From assembly GCA_029243025.1 (NCBI GenBank), contig JAQWSU010000051.1, forward strand, positions 62,001 through 126,000: a stretch of DNA of 64,000 nt, written 5' to 3'. The notes beneath the pieces were generated by a model, which had not been told where the DNA came from, did not search any database, and saw only the letters and a list, made by a program, of their open reading frames with translations. This DNA comes from Pirellulaceae bacterium. GTDB taxonomy: Bacteria; Planctomycetota; Planctomycetia; Pirellulales; Pirellulaceae. The position numbers were made by a program, and so were the translations under genes. This document shows, in pieces, positions 10,027 to 19,252 of the stretch (positions are counted from its first letter, which is position 1; each line of letters begins with the position of its first letter).

Positions 10027-10557
10027 CTAGCCTGGTGGATAGAAAGGTTGAGGCGTGTTGACCGGTGTCGCCGGTGTCCCCGGCCGGAATGGGGGCGGTA
10101 ATTCACCGCCTCGCGGAGGCATGGGGGCGGAGGATTCAATTGTTGGTGGGGTTGGTATCGAATAGCCTTCGATGGTTGACGTTCGCAACTGCTGGGCACG
10201 ATCCAATAAAACGTTGGTTGGAATGACCTTCTGGGGCTCCATCTCGATTTGGATGATTCTTTCATCTCGAATCTCTCGAGGAAAAAGATTCTCGGAAAAA
10301 AAGTCCAACGGTGGAATCTGGTACCAGGGAGCTCGCATACGATTCATGACGGTCTCGGTTTCAAAACCGTCTTTCACAACCTGAATCTTACGGGTTCCGT
10401 AGTAGACAAAGGAGCTTGAAACCGGAGTGGTACCGATCTCTTGATCATCCACATAAACGGTCGCGCCCGGGGGATCTGTACGCACCGTCATACGGCGGCG
10501 AACGCAACCGGTCGAAACGAGGCCAATTATTAGCAGAGATAGTAACGTCGACTTCAT
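10027..10557 (-). CDS. PEGA domain lipoprotein
   Basis: The 176-residue protein opens with a lipoprotein signal (MKSTLLSLLIIGLVSTGC; Cys-18 would be lipidated). A PEGA domain follows (VRTDPPGATVYVDDQEIG, then YGTRKIQVVKDGFE). The C-terminus is rich in proline and glycine. PEGA domains occur in envelope proteins and are thought to bind other surface components. The gene is convergent with mlaD, 53 bp apart, so it is not part of the Mla operon. Confidence 0.85.
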   Translation of the reverse strand: MKSTLLSLLIIGLVSTGCVRRRMTVRTDPPGATVYVDDQEIGTTPVSSSFVYYGTRKIQVVKDGFETETVMNRMRAPWYQIPPLDFFSENLFPREIRDERIIQIEMEPQKVIPTNVLLDRAQQLRTSTIEGYSIPTPPTIESSAPMPPRGGELPPPFRPGTPATPVNTPQPFYPPG

Positions 10558-10866
10558 TCGGTGAGATCAGCCGTGTTCCTGGATCGAGTCTATGGAAAAT
10601 ACAATTCCATGGGATTAAAAGGCGGCGAAGTATAGATTTCTCCCTGAGCTACCGCCAGACCGATCTGAGCATGGAGTTTTGCTTGATTGTGTTCAGTATG
10701 CTTGCATTCCGGGTGCTGTCGAACGCTGTCAGCTATCGCTACAATGGCGACATCCACACCCCATGTGCCCAAGAAGTGTTAGTGGCAGTTGCGGTTCGCT
10801 CTGAAACACTCCGTCGCGAGGCTAGCGTTTGAAGTTGGCGTGACTGTCGACGACGATCAAAATGGC

Positions 10867-12147
10867 ATGTCTCAAATCTCAGAAACTATGAATCCGTCAA
10901 TCGATTTTGCTTTCGTTTCCGACATCGGGATGCGGCGGTTAAACAACCAAGATTCGCACCTGGAGCTCGTGCAGGGAACGGCGGAAGTCTGGCGAAGTCG
11001 GGGGCACCTGTTTGTGGTGGCAGATGGGATGGGCGCCCATGCAGCCGGAGAGTTGGCCAGCAAAATGGCGGTGGAAGGCGTCTCGCACCACTATTGCCAG
11101 CATCGCCAGCTATCGCCGCCGGAAGCCATTTTAAAGGCTGTTCGCGAAGCCAATACAGAGATTCACCAGCGCGGCCAGGCGAATTCGGAATTTCACAATA
11201 TGGGTACGACTTGCAGCTCACTGCTGCTTTTGCCGCAAGGCGCTTTGGTTGCTCATGTTGGCGACAGTCGCGTGTATCGCTTGCGAGGTACGAAGTTTCA
11301 GCAGTTGACGTTCGACCACAGTTTGGTGTGGGAGATGCAGGCGACGGGGCAAATCGACGACACGGATGCCTCGATCAACATACCGAAGAATGTCATTACT
11401 CGTTCACTCGGTCCGCAACCTCAAGTTCAGGTTGATCTGGAAGGTCCTTTTGCGATTCAACTCGGCGATACGTTCATGCTTTGTAGTGATGGGCTTACTG
11501 GCAAGATCCGAGATGACGAACTTGGACTAATACTCGGTCTTCTGCCTCCGAATGAGGTAACTGCGTTTTGTGCAGATTTGGCCAACCTTCGAGGTGGCCC
11601 CGACAACATAACGATGACGGTTGCAAAAGTGGTGGGTGATGATATGAGTGGACGCCGTCGTTGCGAGCCACTCACCGTTGGCGCAGAATTGACACCTGAC
11701 CGCCAGGTTCATGTCGGTGTTTGGGTTGTGATGGCGGTAAGCTGGATTGTTGCGGCAGGATTAGTGGTCTCGACCCTTTACTGGCTCGCACTCGCAGCAT
11801 TTCTTGTGGGTGCAGTTGCAATTCCGATTGCGATCTGGCAGAGTCGTGGTGGCTCGGGTGGAATTGCTTTGGTCGGTGGCCGACGATTGGGACGCGGGCC
11901 CTATGTGACGCTGGATTGTCCCGTCACCGCGGAACGAATGGAACTCCTCTATCGTGCGGTGCATGACAATTTTCGCCAGTATAGCGAAGCGCTGGTTGTC
12001 GATCGTTCTCGGGTCAAGGCGTGCTTGTCAGAAGCTCGTACACGATCTGCACAGGGTGAGCATCGCGAGGGCATGCGGATGTTGGCAGTGGCAGTGAACG
12101 TGTTTGCCAATTCACTCAGGTCTTCAAGAGATTCGAATTTCCGCTAA
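10867..12147 (+). CDS. PP2C-family Ser/Thr phosphatase with C-terminal membrane helices
   Basis: Residues ~1-260 form a PP2C domain with the metal-binding motifs SDIGMRRLNNQD, VVADGMGAH, GTTCSSLLL, VGDSRVYRLR, LCSDGLTG and GGPDNITM. The first motif has NNQD where many members have NED. A linker is followed by two hydrophobic helices (VWVVMAVSWIVAAGLVVSTL and LALAAFLVGAVAIPIAIW) and a helical tail. It would dephosphorylate proteins and so counter Ser/Thr kinases, whose FHA readers are common in this window. ATGs at 10867 or 10888 could start it; neither has a clear ribosome site. The 310 bp before it hold no supported gene. Confidence 0.88.
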   Translation: MSQISETMNPSIDFAFVSDIGMRRLNNQDSHLELVQGTAEVWRSRGHLFVVADGMGAHAAGELASKMAVEGVSHHYCQHRQLSPPEAILKAVREANTEIHQRGQANSEFHNMGTTCSSLLLLPQGALVAHVGDSRVYRLRGTKFQQLTFDHSLVWEMQATGQIDDTDASINIPKNVITRSLGPQPQVQVDLEGPFAIQLGDTFMLCSDGLTGKIRDDELGLILGLLPPNEVTAFCADLANLRGGPDNITMTVAKVVGDDMSGRRRCEPLTVGAELTPDRQVHVGVWVVMAVSWIVAAGLVVSTLYWLALAAFLVGAVAIPIAIWQSRGGSGGIALVGGRRLGRGPYVTLDCPVTAERMELLYRAVHDNFRQYSEALVVDRSRVKACLSEARTRSAQGEHREGMRMLAVAVNVFANSLRSSRDSNFR

Positions 12148-12158
12148 GCCTCGTCGCA

Positions 12159-13181
12159 TCAATGGGACGCTGTCGCCGGCCGATTGCTTCGAAAGAGGGC
12201 GGCTTCTTTTTCGTTGGCCGATCCCTGTTGCATCTTGCCTAGCAGACGCTTTACACGTGCCTTTGCAAAGCAATGATTGGAAGCAAAGCGAATGTCTCGG
12301 CTGATTCGGTGCATCAGATATCGGGGTCGCGCGTGGTAGGTGAAATCCGAGAATCGCTTCAGGCGCGCGACGGTCTTGGCGTAACTGTCTGACTGCACTT
12401 TGAGTTCGCAGTCATCGGATTTTTGGAAAACGTAGCGAAGCGCACGCCCATGCTGTTCCGTCAAACAGGCGGTTACCTGAAAACCGCACGATTCTGCCAG
12501 AGCAACGAGTGTCTCTGGTGTGAAGTTGTAGATGTGAGCGAAGTGAAACAACTTGCTCGGTGCTGCGTGAGGCTCAGAAAGATTAGGGCACTCCACGTAC
12601 AGACGACCCTCCGGTTCGAGCATGTTGTGAATATGTTGGAGAGCTTGCCGAGGTGAATTGAAATGCTCAATCACGTGCACAAGCAAGACAAAGTTGTAAC
12701 GCGGCAACTTGGGTTGGTCACTCAATGAGTCACGGCTGATTTTTGCCCGTAAAGACTGACGCGAAAACTGTTGGAAGCCATGTCCTGGTTCGATGCCGCT
12801 CGCGGAGTAACCGTCTAATTCAAAAGCTTTTACGTTGAATCCGATCCCTGCCCCAACCTCAAATACTTTACTGCCTGATGGGACGTAGGGGCGAATCAGA
12901 TTCAGCAGCCACTGAGCGCCTTCCCAGGCTCGGATGATGCGGTGTGCTGACGGCGCGTGCTCGCCGTGGTAGTCGTTTCGATATTCGGTTGCGTAATACG
13001 CATCCACCTCCTCGTCGCTTGGGATCGACTCATGAGATACGAGTCCACAGTTTCGACAGATGACCGTCTTCAAGGGATCCGAACGTCGATCCGTGCGGCT
13101 AATGAGTTCGAAATGGGGCTCGTTGCAGAGGTTGCATGGCGCCGTTCGCGAAGATCGTTCGATTGCGATCGGATCACTCAT
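12159..13181 (-). CDS. Class I SAM-dependent methyltransferase with N-terminal Cys motif
   Basis: The 340-residue protein starts at the ATG at 13181, eight bases after GGGAG; a GTG nine bases upstream lies inside that spacing and is not used. The N-terminus has a CNLCNEP...CRNCGLV zinc-finger-like pair, as in sugar C-methyltransferases and related enzymes. The methyltransferase core follows with VFEVGAGIGFNVKAFE (motif I) and FVLLVHVIEHFNSP. The substrate is unknown; a cell-surface glycan is a guess based on family. It converges on the phosphatase gene with an 11-bp gap and diverges from the LptF/G-type gene. Confidence 0.85.
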   Translation of the reverse strand: MSDPIAIERSSRTAPCNLCNEPHFELISRTDRRSDPLKTVICRNCGLVSHESIPSDEEVDAYYATEYRNDYHGEHAPSAHRIIRAWEGAQWLLNLIRPYVPSGSKVFEVGAGIGFNVKAFELDGYSASGIEPGHGFQQFSRQSLRAKISRDSLSDQPKLPRYNFVLLVHVIEHFNSPRQALQHIHNMLEPEGRLYVECPNLSEPHAAPSKLFHFAHIYNFTPETLVALAESCGFQVTACLTEQHGRALRYVFQKSDDCELKVQSDSYAKTVARLKRFSDFTYHARPRYLMHRISRDIRFASNHCFAKARVKRLLGKMQQGSANEKEAALFRSNRPATASH

Positions 13182-13274
13182 GTTCGTCACTCCCTTGATG
13201 AACAGGCGGGTGGTTTATCGACGATTGCGAGGCAACTGTAGTGAACTTTGTGGGTGACGTCAACGCAATCAGTG

Positions 13275-13302
13275 GCTGTCGCTGGCAGTGCTGTCGCTGG
13301 CA
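13275..13302. repeat. Two-copy short tandem repeat upstream of the LptF/G-like gene
   Basis: GCTGTCGCTGGCA occurs twice, at 13275-13287 and 13290-13302, a 15-bp period. It lies between the divergent methyltransferase and permease genes. Confidence 0.8.
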
Positions 13303-13390
13303 TGACATCATGGAAGCTGTCGTTTGCGGATTCTTTCATTCCTGCTACATTCCGGATCTGTTTTTCCGACGATCGCGCCTTGAGAGACTT

Positions 13391-14581
13391 ATGCGCCGAA
13401 TCACCAGGTATGTTGTCTTCGAACTTCTGTCCGTTTTTCTCGTGACGCTGACGGCGATCACCTCCGTTTTGATCCTTGCAGGTGTTGCCAAGGAAGGCTT
13501 GCGTGAAGGGTTGGGCGTCGGGCCAATCATGCGCATGATTCCTTACGTCATTCCGGTCGCGCTACAAGTTTCTGTCCCAGCAACGATACTGATGGCTGCG
13601 TCCAGTGTCTTTGGTCGAATGTCAGCTGACAATGAAATCGTGGCGCTCAAATCGCTGGGGATTTCACCAATGTCAGTCATTTATCCTGCTCTGATCTTGG
13701 CTTTTTTTGTCAGCCTGGTTGCTGTTTGGATCAATGACATTGCCGTGTCGTGGGGGCGAATGGGCATCTATCAGGTGGTTGTCGAGTCGGTGGAGGAAGT
13801 CGCCTATAATATGTTGCGCACTCAACGGTCGTATAGTTCACGATTGTTTTCGATCAACGTCCAAGATGTGGATGGTAATCGATTGGTTCATCCCATGATC
13901 GAAATTCGTGGTACGAAGGACGCGCCGGCGATTAGCATCAATGCGACGGAAGCTCAACTGAAAAGCGATACTGACGAAAACACGCTAAGTATCCTGTTGA
14001 CAAATGGCACTATCGATATGGGAGACGAATGGTCTGTTGCGTTTCCCGATACCTATGAACAGGTGATTCCGCTCAATGATGCGACTCGCAAAGGAAACAA
14101 CGGGGATAGTCCGTCGGTGATTCAATTGCGATTGATCGCTCAAGAAACTGCCAATCAGGAGGCCATCACGGATCGTTCTGAGCGGCGGTTTGCGACGACG
14201 GCCGGATTCCAGATGATGACGGGAGACTTCATCGAACTCGCTAACGAACGACGGTGGGGGCTCCGCGAAAGTTCGATTGACGGAGCTCGAGACCGATTGC
14301 ACCGGTTGCGTTTGGAACCTTGGCGTCGCTGGGCAAATGGATTTAGTTGTTTCTTTTTTGTCTTATTGGGAGCTCCTCTATCGATTCGAATGAGGACGAC
14401 CAACTTCTTCACAACTTTCGCCGCTTGTTTTCTGCCGATTCTCCTGATTTACTATCCGCTGCTTGCTTTCGCCGTGGACCGTTGCAAGAACGGTTCGGTT
14501 CCACCCTACACCGTTTGGCTGGGAAATCTTGTTCTATTGGTTGCGGGCGTTTTGATGACGAGGAAGGTGATAAGATACTAG
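13391..14581 (+). CDS. LptF/LptG-family (YjgP/YjgQ) permease
   Basis: The 396-residue protein starts MRRITRYVVFELL at 13391, after GAGAG; the open frame upstream to 13241 is not supported. The architecture is typical of the family: three N-terminal membrane helices, with RMSADNEIVALKSLGISPM in the cytoplasmic loop, a periplasmic beta-rich domain (~130-290), then three C-terminal helices. LptF and LptG form the inner-membrane part of the lipopolysaccharide exporter with LptB. Only one such gene is here and no lptB, so F or G cannot be assigned. Confidence 0.88.
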   Translation: MRRITRYVVFELLSVFLVTLTAITSVLILAGVAKEGLREGLGVGPIMRMIPYVIPVALQVSVPATILMAASSVFGRMSADNEIVALKSLGISPMSVIYPALILAFFVSLVAVWINDIAVSWGRMGIYQVVVESVEEVAYNMLRTQRSYSSRLFSINVQDVDGNRLVHPMIEIRGTKDAPAISINATEAQLKSDTDENTLSILLTNGTIDMGDEWSVAFPDTYEQVIPLNDATRKGNNGDSPSVIQLRLIAQETANQEAITDRSERRFATTAGFQMMTGDFIELANERRWGLRESSIDGARDRLHRLRLEPWRRWANGFSCFFFVLLGAPLSIRMRTTNFFTTFAACFLPILLIYYPLLAFAVDRCKNGSVPPYTVWLGNLVLLVAGVLMTRKVIRY

Positions 14582-14695
14582 TGGTTGGGGATCCTTAGAA
14601 TGGCATTTAAGTCGGATGTCAAGGTCGCCTTCCGAAAGTCGATTTTTCTCGTGGCGGAAGCGTCTTAAATAAGTCGTGTTTGGAACGAGTTACGT

Positions 14696-16543
14696 ATGGC
14701 ACCCAGAACCGATGACTACTCGTATCTCACCATGACATCAGGTCCCCGAATGGGGACGAACTTCTTATTATTAGTCGATCGCAAAAATAGGATTGGTCGT
14801 GGTACCGATTGCGAAATTGTCTTGACTGATCCCGTCTGCTCGCGGGTGCATGCCGAATTGGAGTTGCGCGACGATGGTTGGTGGCTCTTGGATTCAGGGA
14901 GTCGTAATGGATGTTATGTTAATGAAGAGCGGGCTGAGCAGGTTCGCCTTCAAGATGGTAGCCGACTCAAGTTCGGCGCCAGTGAATTCGTATTCCATCT
15001 CTCAGATGAACCACCCACGCGGACGGCCGTCCGGTCGCTTGATCGCTCGGAGACGGTTGTCAAGGAAGCACAGGTCAACACGGATGACTCCAGCAAAATT
15101 CTCTTGACCGCACTTGAAAACGCCGAATTTGCACATGACTTGCTCGTGATCTACCAATTAAGCGTGAAGCTTTTGGAGTATCACGAGCCAGATCCAGTGA
15201 TTGCCACTTCCCTCGATTTATTACACGATCGAACGAAAGCCGCGGTTGTTGGATTTCTATGGGCGAGTGACGAGGGGGTGCTGCGTCCAAAGCTCGTCTT
15301 GCCGCGACGAGATGAAGATGTCTCGCTCAGTAGTGATCTTACTAATGTGGTCTGCGAACAGGGGAGGGCGGTTTGGATCTCCAACCAATCATCAGGTCCT
15401 AAGAGTTCGCTGCGAAAGTATTCTGACGCGATCTGCGTGCCACTGGTAAAAAATAAAGTGACTTTGGGTGTGCTCCATCTCTATCTCAAGAACGGTCGCT
15501 TTCGACAAGCTGATTTTGATTTTTCCATTTCCGTTGCCAACCTGATGTCGGTCGCTTTGGTGCGGGCTCGTCAGGATGCGTCGCTGGCAGCCGATCATGC
15601 CCGTCTGGTTGTGAACTCGGCAGCCTCCGACGAATTGATCGGGCTCAGCAGTGTTATGTTGGATCTCAAGTCGCAGATTGAACGCATCGCTCATGCCAGC
15701 GGTTGTGTCTTGATTCGTGGTGAGAGCGGCGCTGGCAAAGAGCTGGTCGCTCGGGCTTTGCATCGAGCGAGTGTTCGTTCTGACCGACCGTTACTTTCCG
15801 TCAATTGTGCCGCAATTCCTGCACCGCTTGTCGAAAGTCAATTATTCGGACACAAGAAAGGGGCCTTCACAAGTGCAGAAACCGATCGGGTCGGTTGGTT
15901 TCAGCAGGCCGACACGGGGACGCTGTTCTTGGACGAGATCGGTGAGTTGCCTTTGGAGGGCCAAGCCAAGTTGTTACGGATTCTTGAGGGACATCCCTTT
16001 CAGCCAGTCGGGGCAGTCGAAGATGTTACGGTCGATGTCCGGGTGCTCGCCGCCACGAATCGTGACTTGAAAGAGTTAGTGGCTCAAAAGCGATTCCGTG
16101 AAGACCTTTACTATCGATTGACCGTGTTTGAACTGATGATTCCACCGCTTCGTGACCGAGGTGAAGACATTGAACGGTTGATCAACCATTTCTTCGCACA
16201 TTTTCGACGTCTACATGGGCGTCCCAAGTTGCAGTTGGAGCCCACTGCGCGGCAACGTCTCCTTGATTACGATTGGCCGGGAAACGTGCGGCAACTACGA
16301 AACGTCATCGACAGCGCTGTTGTGCTTGCCACCGGTGATCGGATTCAAGCGGAGGATTTGGGTATTCAGTCAGCAGAGATTTCGGACCAGCCAACATCGC
16401 TTCGAATCGCTGATTGGGAGAAGAAGCTCATCCAAGATGCTTTGCGTCGAACCCAAGGGAAGGTACCTGAAGCGGCCAAATTGCTTGGTATTGGCCGCGC
16501 GACGCTTTATCGCAAGATTGATGAGTATGACATTCCACGCTGA
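14696..16543 (+). CDS. FHA-GAF-AAA+-Fis transcriptional regulator (NtrC-like)
   Basis: The 615-residue protein has an FHA domain (~10-105, RIGRGTDCEIVL, SRVHAELE, SRNGCYVN), a GAF-like domain (~140-300), a sigma-54 interaction AAA+ domain (~320-545) and a Fis-type HTH (~575-612, GKVPEAAKLLGIGRATLYRK). Walker A is GESGAGKE and Walker B TLFLDEIGEL. The L1 loop that contacts sigma-54 reads GAFTSA at ~389 instead of GAFTGA. The FHA domain suggests control by a phosphothreonine protein. It follows the permease gene by 114 bp and converges on lexA. Confidence 0.93.
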   Translation: MAPRTDDYSYLTMTSGPRMGTNFLLLVDRKNRIGRGTDCEIVLTDPVCSRVHAELELRDDGWWLLDSGSRNGCYVNEERAEQVRLQDGSRLKFGASEFVFHLSDEPPTRTAVRSLDRSETVVKEAQVNTDDSSKILLTALENAEFAHDLLVIYQLSVKLLEYHEPDPVIATSLDLLHDRTKAAVVGFLWASDEGVLRPKLVLPRRDEDVSLSSDLTNVVCEQGRAVWISNQSSGPKSSLRKYSDAICVPLVKNKVTLGVLHLYLKNGRFRQADFDFSISVANLMSVALVRARQDASLAADHARLVVNSAASDELIGLSSVMLDLKSQIERIAHASGCVLIRGESGAGKELVARALHRASVRSDRPLLSVNCAAIPAPLVESQLFGHKKGAFTSAETDRVGWFQQADTGTLFLDEIGELPLEGQAKLLRILEGHPFQPVGAVEDVTVDVRVLAATNRDLKELVAQKRFREDLYYRLTVFELMIPPLRDRGEDIERLINHFFAHFRRLHGRPKLQLEPTARQRLLDYDWPGNVRQLRNVIDSAVVLATGDRIQAEDLGIQSAEISDQPTSLRIADWEKKLIQDALRRTQGKVPEAAKLLGIGRATLYRKIDEYDIPR

Positions 16544-16588
16544 GGAACTGCTGGCATTTTTCGGCCGACGATCGATTCAAACGGCCCG

Positions 16589-17191
16589 CTATGCCATTTG
16601 GCGTACAACGCCGACAACGACGCCAAGCACTTGAGCTTCACGAACGTAAATGGGGGACATCGACGAATTGGCCGGTTGTAATCGGATCCGATTTCGTTCT
16701 GGAAACCAATATTTCAGCGTCGCTTCACCATCGTCGGTTTGAGCCACAACCATCTGGCCGGCAGTGGCCACCTTTTGTTTTTTGACCACGACGTAGTCGC
16801 CGTCGGCGATTTGGGCTTCGATCATTGAATCGCCGCTCACTTCCAGGACAAACTGGTTTTTGCGCGCGAACATTTCCCCGAAATCAATTCGTTCATCTTG
16901 TTCCACCGCTTCGTGTAACACGCCAGCGGCGACCCGTCCAGCGAGCGGAAGTCCAGTGGGATCTTCGTCGCAGGCGGCCAGTCGGATGGCGCGAGACATA
17001 TTGGGTTCGCGCGTAATGAGTCCCTTCTTTTCCAGGGCTTTCAGGTGGCACATGACCCCATTGGGCGAGCTGATTTTGAATCGCTCACCAATCTCACGTA
17101 CAGTTGGGCCGTATCCTCGATTTTGAATTTTGTCGCGGATAAATTCGTAGACAGCACGTTGCCGTTTGGTAAGTTGGTCCAACTGAGACAT
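16589..17191 (-). CDS. lexA: LexA repressor
   Basis: A 200-residue protein with an N-terminal winged HTH (RQRAVYEFIRDKIQNRGYGP, VREIGERFKISSPNGVMCHL) and a peptidase S24 domain. Self-cleavage would occur at the Ala-Gly bond in LPLAGRVAAG (~81), using Ser in SGDSMIEA (~121) and Lys in VVVKKQ. It represses DNA-damage genes until RecA stimulates cleavage. GGGAAG precedes the ATG. A spaced TGTACA inverted repeat lies 65-92 bp upstream and may be its own operator. Confidence 0.95.
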   Translation of the reverse strand: MSQLDQLTKRQRAVYEFIRDKIQNRGYGPTVREIGERFKISSPNGVMCHLKALEKKGLITREPNMSRAIRLAACDEDPTGLPLAGRVAAGVLHEAVEQDERIDFGEMFARKNQFVLEVSGDSMIEAQIADGDYVVVKKQKVATAGQMVVAQTDDGEATLKYWFPERNRIRLQPANSSMSPIYVREAQVLGVVVGVVRQMA

Positions 17192-17255
17192 GAGAAAGGC
17201 TTCCCACCACGGGGTTTTGAGTGAACTTCATCGCTGAACCTACTATAATATACGC

Positions 17256-17283
17256 GTGTACAGAGTCAATAGCGTTTGTACAC
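17256..17283. promoter_or_regulatory. Candidate LexA operator between lexA and sppA
   Basis: GTGTACA at 17256-17262 and its complement TGTACAC at 17277-17283 form an inverted repeat with a 14-base spacer. Each arm holds the self-complementary TGTACA. On the lexA strand, TTGACT followed by A/T-rich TATATTATA overlaps the left arm, so a bound repressor could block transcription. The function is inferred from position and symmetry. Confidence 0.5.
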
Positions 17284-17418
17284 TATCGTTTTGGGCGTCG
17301 CTGAAACGTCAAAATCGTTGAATTGTCTTCCGCTTCACGATAATGTTCGGTAGCAAACTACAATTCACAATCGGTCAATCTTCTCGTCCTCTCTCCCTGC
17401 GATTCGGAGTTTTCAAAA

Positions 17419-19245
17419 ATGCGTTATTTGAGCTTGTCGTTGATGACATGCTGCTTGTTTAGCCCCGTGTTCGCGAGCGAAGGCGAGAAAGCGAAGCCAA
17501 CAACCGAATCGACGGCGACCGATGCGTCGGCCGAGGCACAGCAAACCAAATCGGCGAGTGTGGTGAGCTTGGCCCTTCGTGGGGCAATGTCGGAAACCGT
17601 TGCCTCGTCCGGCTTATTTGGTGAGTTACAGAGCAATCTGCGGGCGACGGTTGATCGGCTCAATCGAGCGGCGACGGATGAGCAAGTTTCTGCGATTATC
17701 TTGCGAATCAGGAATCCGACGATTGGCCGGGGCAAGTTGAATGAGTTGCGACAGGCCATTCGGCAAGTACGTCAGTCGGGTAAGCCGGTATATGCCTCGT
17801 TGGAATCCGCGCAAACTGCCGATTATTTGTTGGCTTGTGCTTGTGATCACATCGTGATGCCTGAGTCGGGCATGCTGTTAGTTCCAGGCGTTCGCGCCGA
17901 GATAACGTTCTACAAAAAGCTGTTGGACAAACTTGGGATTCGCGCTGACATGATGCAAGTCGGCGACTTCAAGGGTGCTGCAGAACCGATGACGCGCGAT
18001 GGGATGAGCGAGTCATTTCGCCAGCAGTATGATCTGTTGGTGGATGATCTTTACGATCAGCTGATCGATATGATTGCCATTGATCGCAACTTCAAACGAG
18101 AGCAGGTCGAGCAACTGGTTGATCAAGGACTGTTTACTCCGGCCGAAGCACTCAAAGCGGGGCTCATCGATCAGGTTGCCTATCAGGATGAATACTTGCA
18201 GGATTTGCAGGATTCGCTCCAAGTGAAGGAGCTTGAAATTGTCAAAGATTACGGACGAAAGAAGGTGGATACCGACTTTTCGGGCATGCTTGGGATGGTC
18301 AAATTCATGGAGATGATGACTGGCTCCACGAAAAGTAATCGTGCAACGAAACAGCCAAAAATCGCAGTCGTTTATGCGGTTGGTGCGATTAACTCGGGCG
18401 GCAGCCAAGTGGATTTGCTCGGCGGGCAAACCATGGGGAGCGATACGATCGTCGCTGCGCTCCAGGAGGCCGAGGAGGATGATTCTGTGGTGTCGGTCGT
18501 TTTGCGGGTCGACAGTCCCGGTGGATCTGCGATGGCGAGTGATTTGATTTGGCGAAAGATCCAGACGATGAAGAAACCGGTCGTCGCCAGTATGGGGGAC
18601 ACAGCGGCCAGTGGGGGGTATTACATCTCGATGGGCTGCCAGCAGGTTTTCGCGGAACCAGGCACATTAACCGGTTCGATCGGCGTGGTCGGTGGGAAAA
18701 TCGCGACGCAAAATGCTTTAGGTAGGCTCGGAGTCACAACCGACGTCATCAGCCGTGGAAAGAATAGCGGTATTTTTGCCGGTTCGATGCCGTTCTCGGC
18801 ATCAGAACGACAAGCCTTTCAGCACATGATGGAGGATACTTACCGGCAGTTTACGGCGAAAGCGGCAGCCGGGCGTAAGATGGAGCTGGGGCGACTCACT
18901 TCTTTGGCGGGTGGACGCGTTTGGACTGGTCGGCAAGCACAGGCCAAAGGGTTGGTGGATCAAGTTGGAACTCTAGACGATGCGATTGCGGCTGCGAAGC
19001 AATTAGGTGGCCTCGCTGCAGATGCAAAATCTGAATTGCTCCTGCTGCCGAAAGCGAAGAGTTTTCTTGAACAGTTGATCCAAGGACCGAACGCGAGTCT
19101 GGCTGTGACGAGTCGTTCCGTCAGCGGGCTTTCGCCCGAGATGGTCAAGCTTGCGGGACCGTTCGTTTCGGACTTTTTACGGATTCAACGGTTATTCGAA
19201 GAGCCACTATTATTTTGGATGCCGTATCGGGTCGATATCCGCTGA
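17419..19245 (+). CDS. sppA: Signal peptide peptidase SppA, 67K type
   Basis: The 608-residue protein has an N-terminal signal sequence (MRYLSLSLMTCCLFSPVFAS) and two S49 peptidase domains, the long E. coli-type form. The general-base Lys sits in VGDFKGAAEPMTRDGMS (~180) and the nucleophile Ser in DTAASGGYYIS (~397), the arrangement known for SppA. It degrades cleaved signal peptides in the membrane. GGAG precedes the ATG. It is divergent from lexA and convergent with proB, seven bases apart. Confidence 0.92.
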   Translation: MRYLSLSLMTCCLFSPVFASEGEKAKPTTESTATDASAEAQQTKSASVVSLALRGAMSETVASSGLFGELQSNLRATVDRLNRAATDEQVSAIILRIRNPTIGRGKLNELRQAIRQVRQSGKPVYASLESAQTADYLLACACDHIVMPESGMLLVPGVRAEITFYKKLLDKLGIRADMMQVGDFKGAAEPMTRDGMSESFRQQYDLLVDDLYDQLIDMIAIDRNFKREQVEQLVDQGLFTPAEALKAGLIDQVAYQDEYLQDLQDSLQVKELEIVKDYGRKKVDTDFSGMLGMVKFMEMMTGSTKSNRATKQPKIAVVYAVGAINSGGSQVDLLGGQTMGSDTIVAALQEAEEDDSVVSVVLRVDSPGGSAMASDLIWRKIQTMKKPVVASMGDTAASGGYYISMGCQQVFAEPGTLTGSIGVVGGKIATQNALGRLGVTTDVISRGKNSGIFAGSMPFSASERQAFQHMMEDTYRQFTAKAAAGRKMELGRLTSLAGGRVWTGRQAQAKGLVDQVGTLDDAIAAAKQLGGLAADAKSELLLLPKAKSFLEQLIQGPNASLAVTSRSVSGLSPEMVKLAGPFVSDFLRIQRLFEEPLLFWMPYRVDIR

Positions 19246-19252
19246 AATAGCT

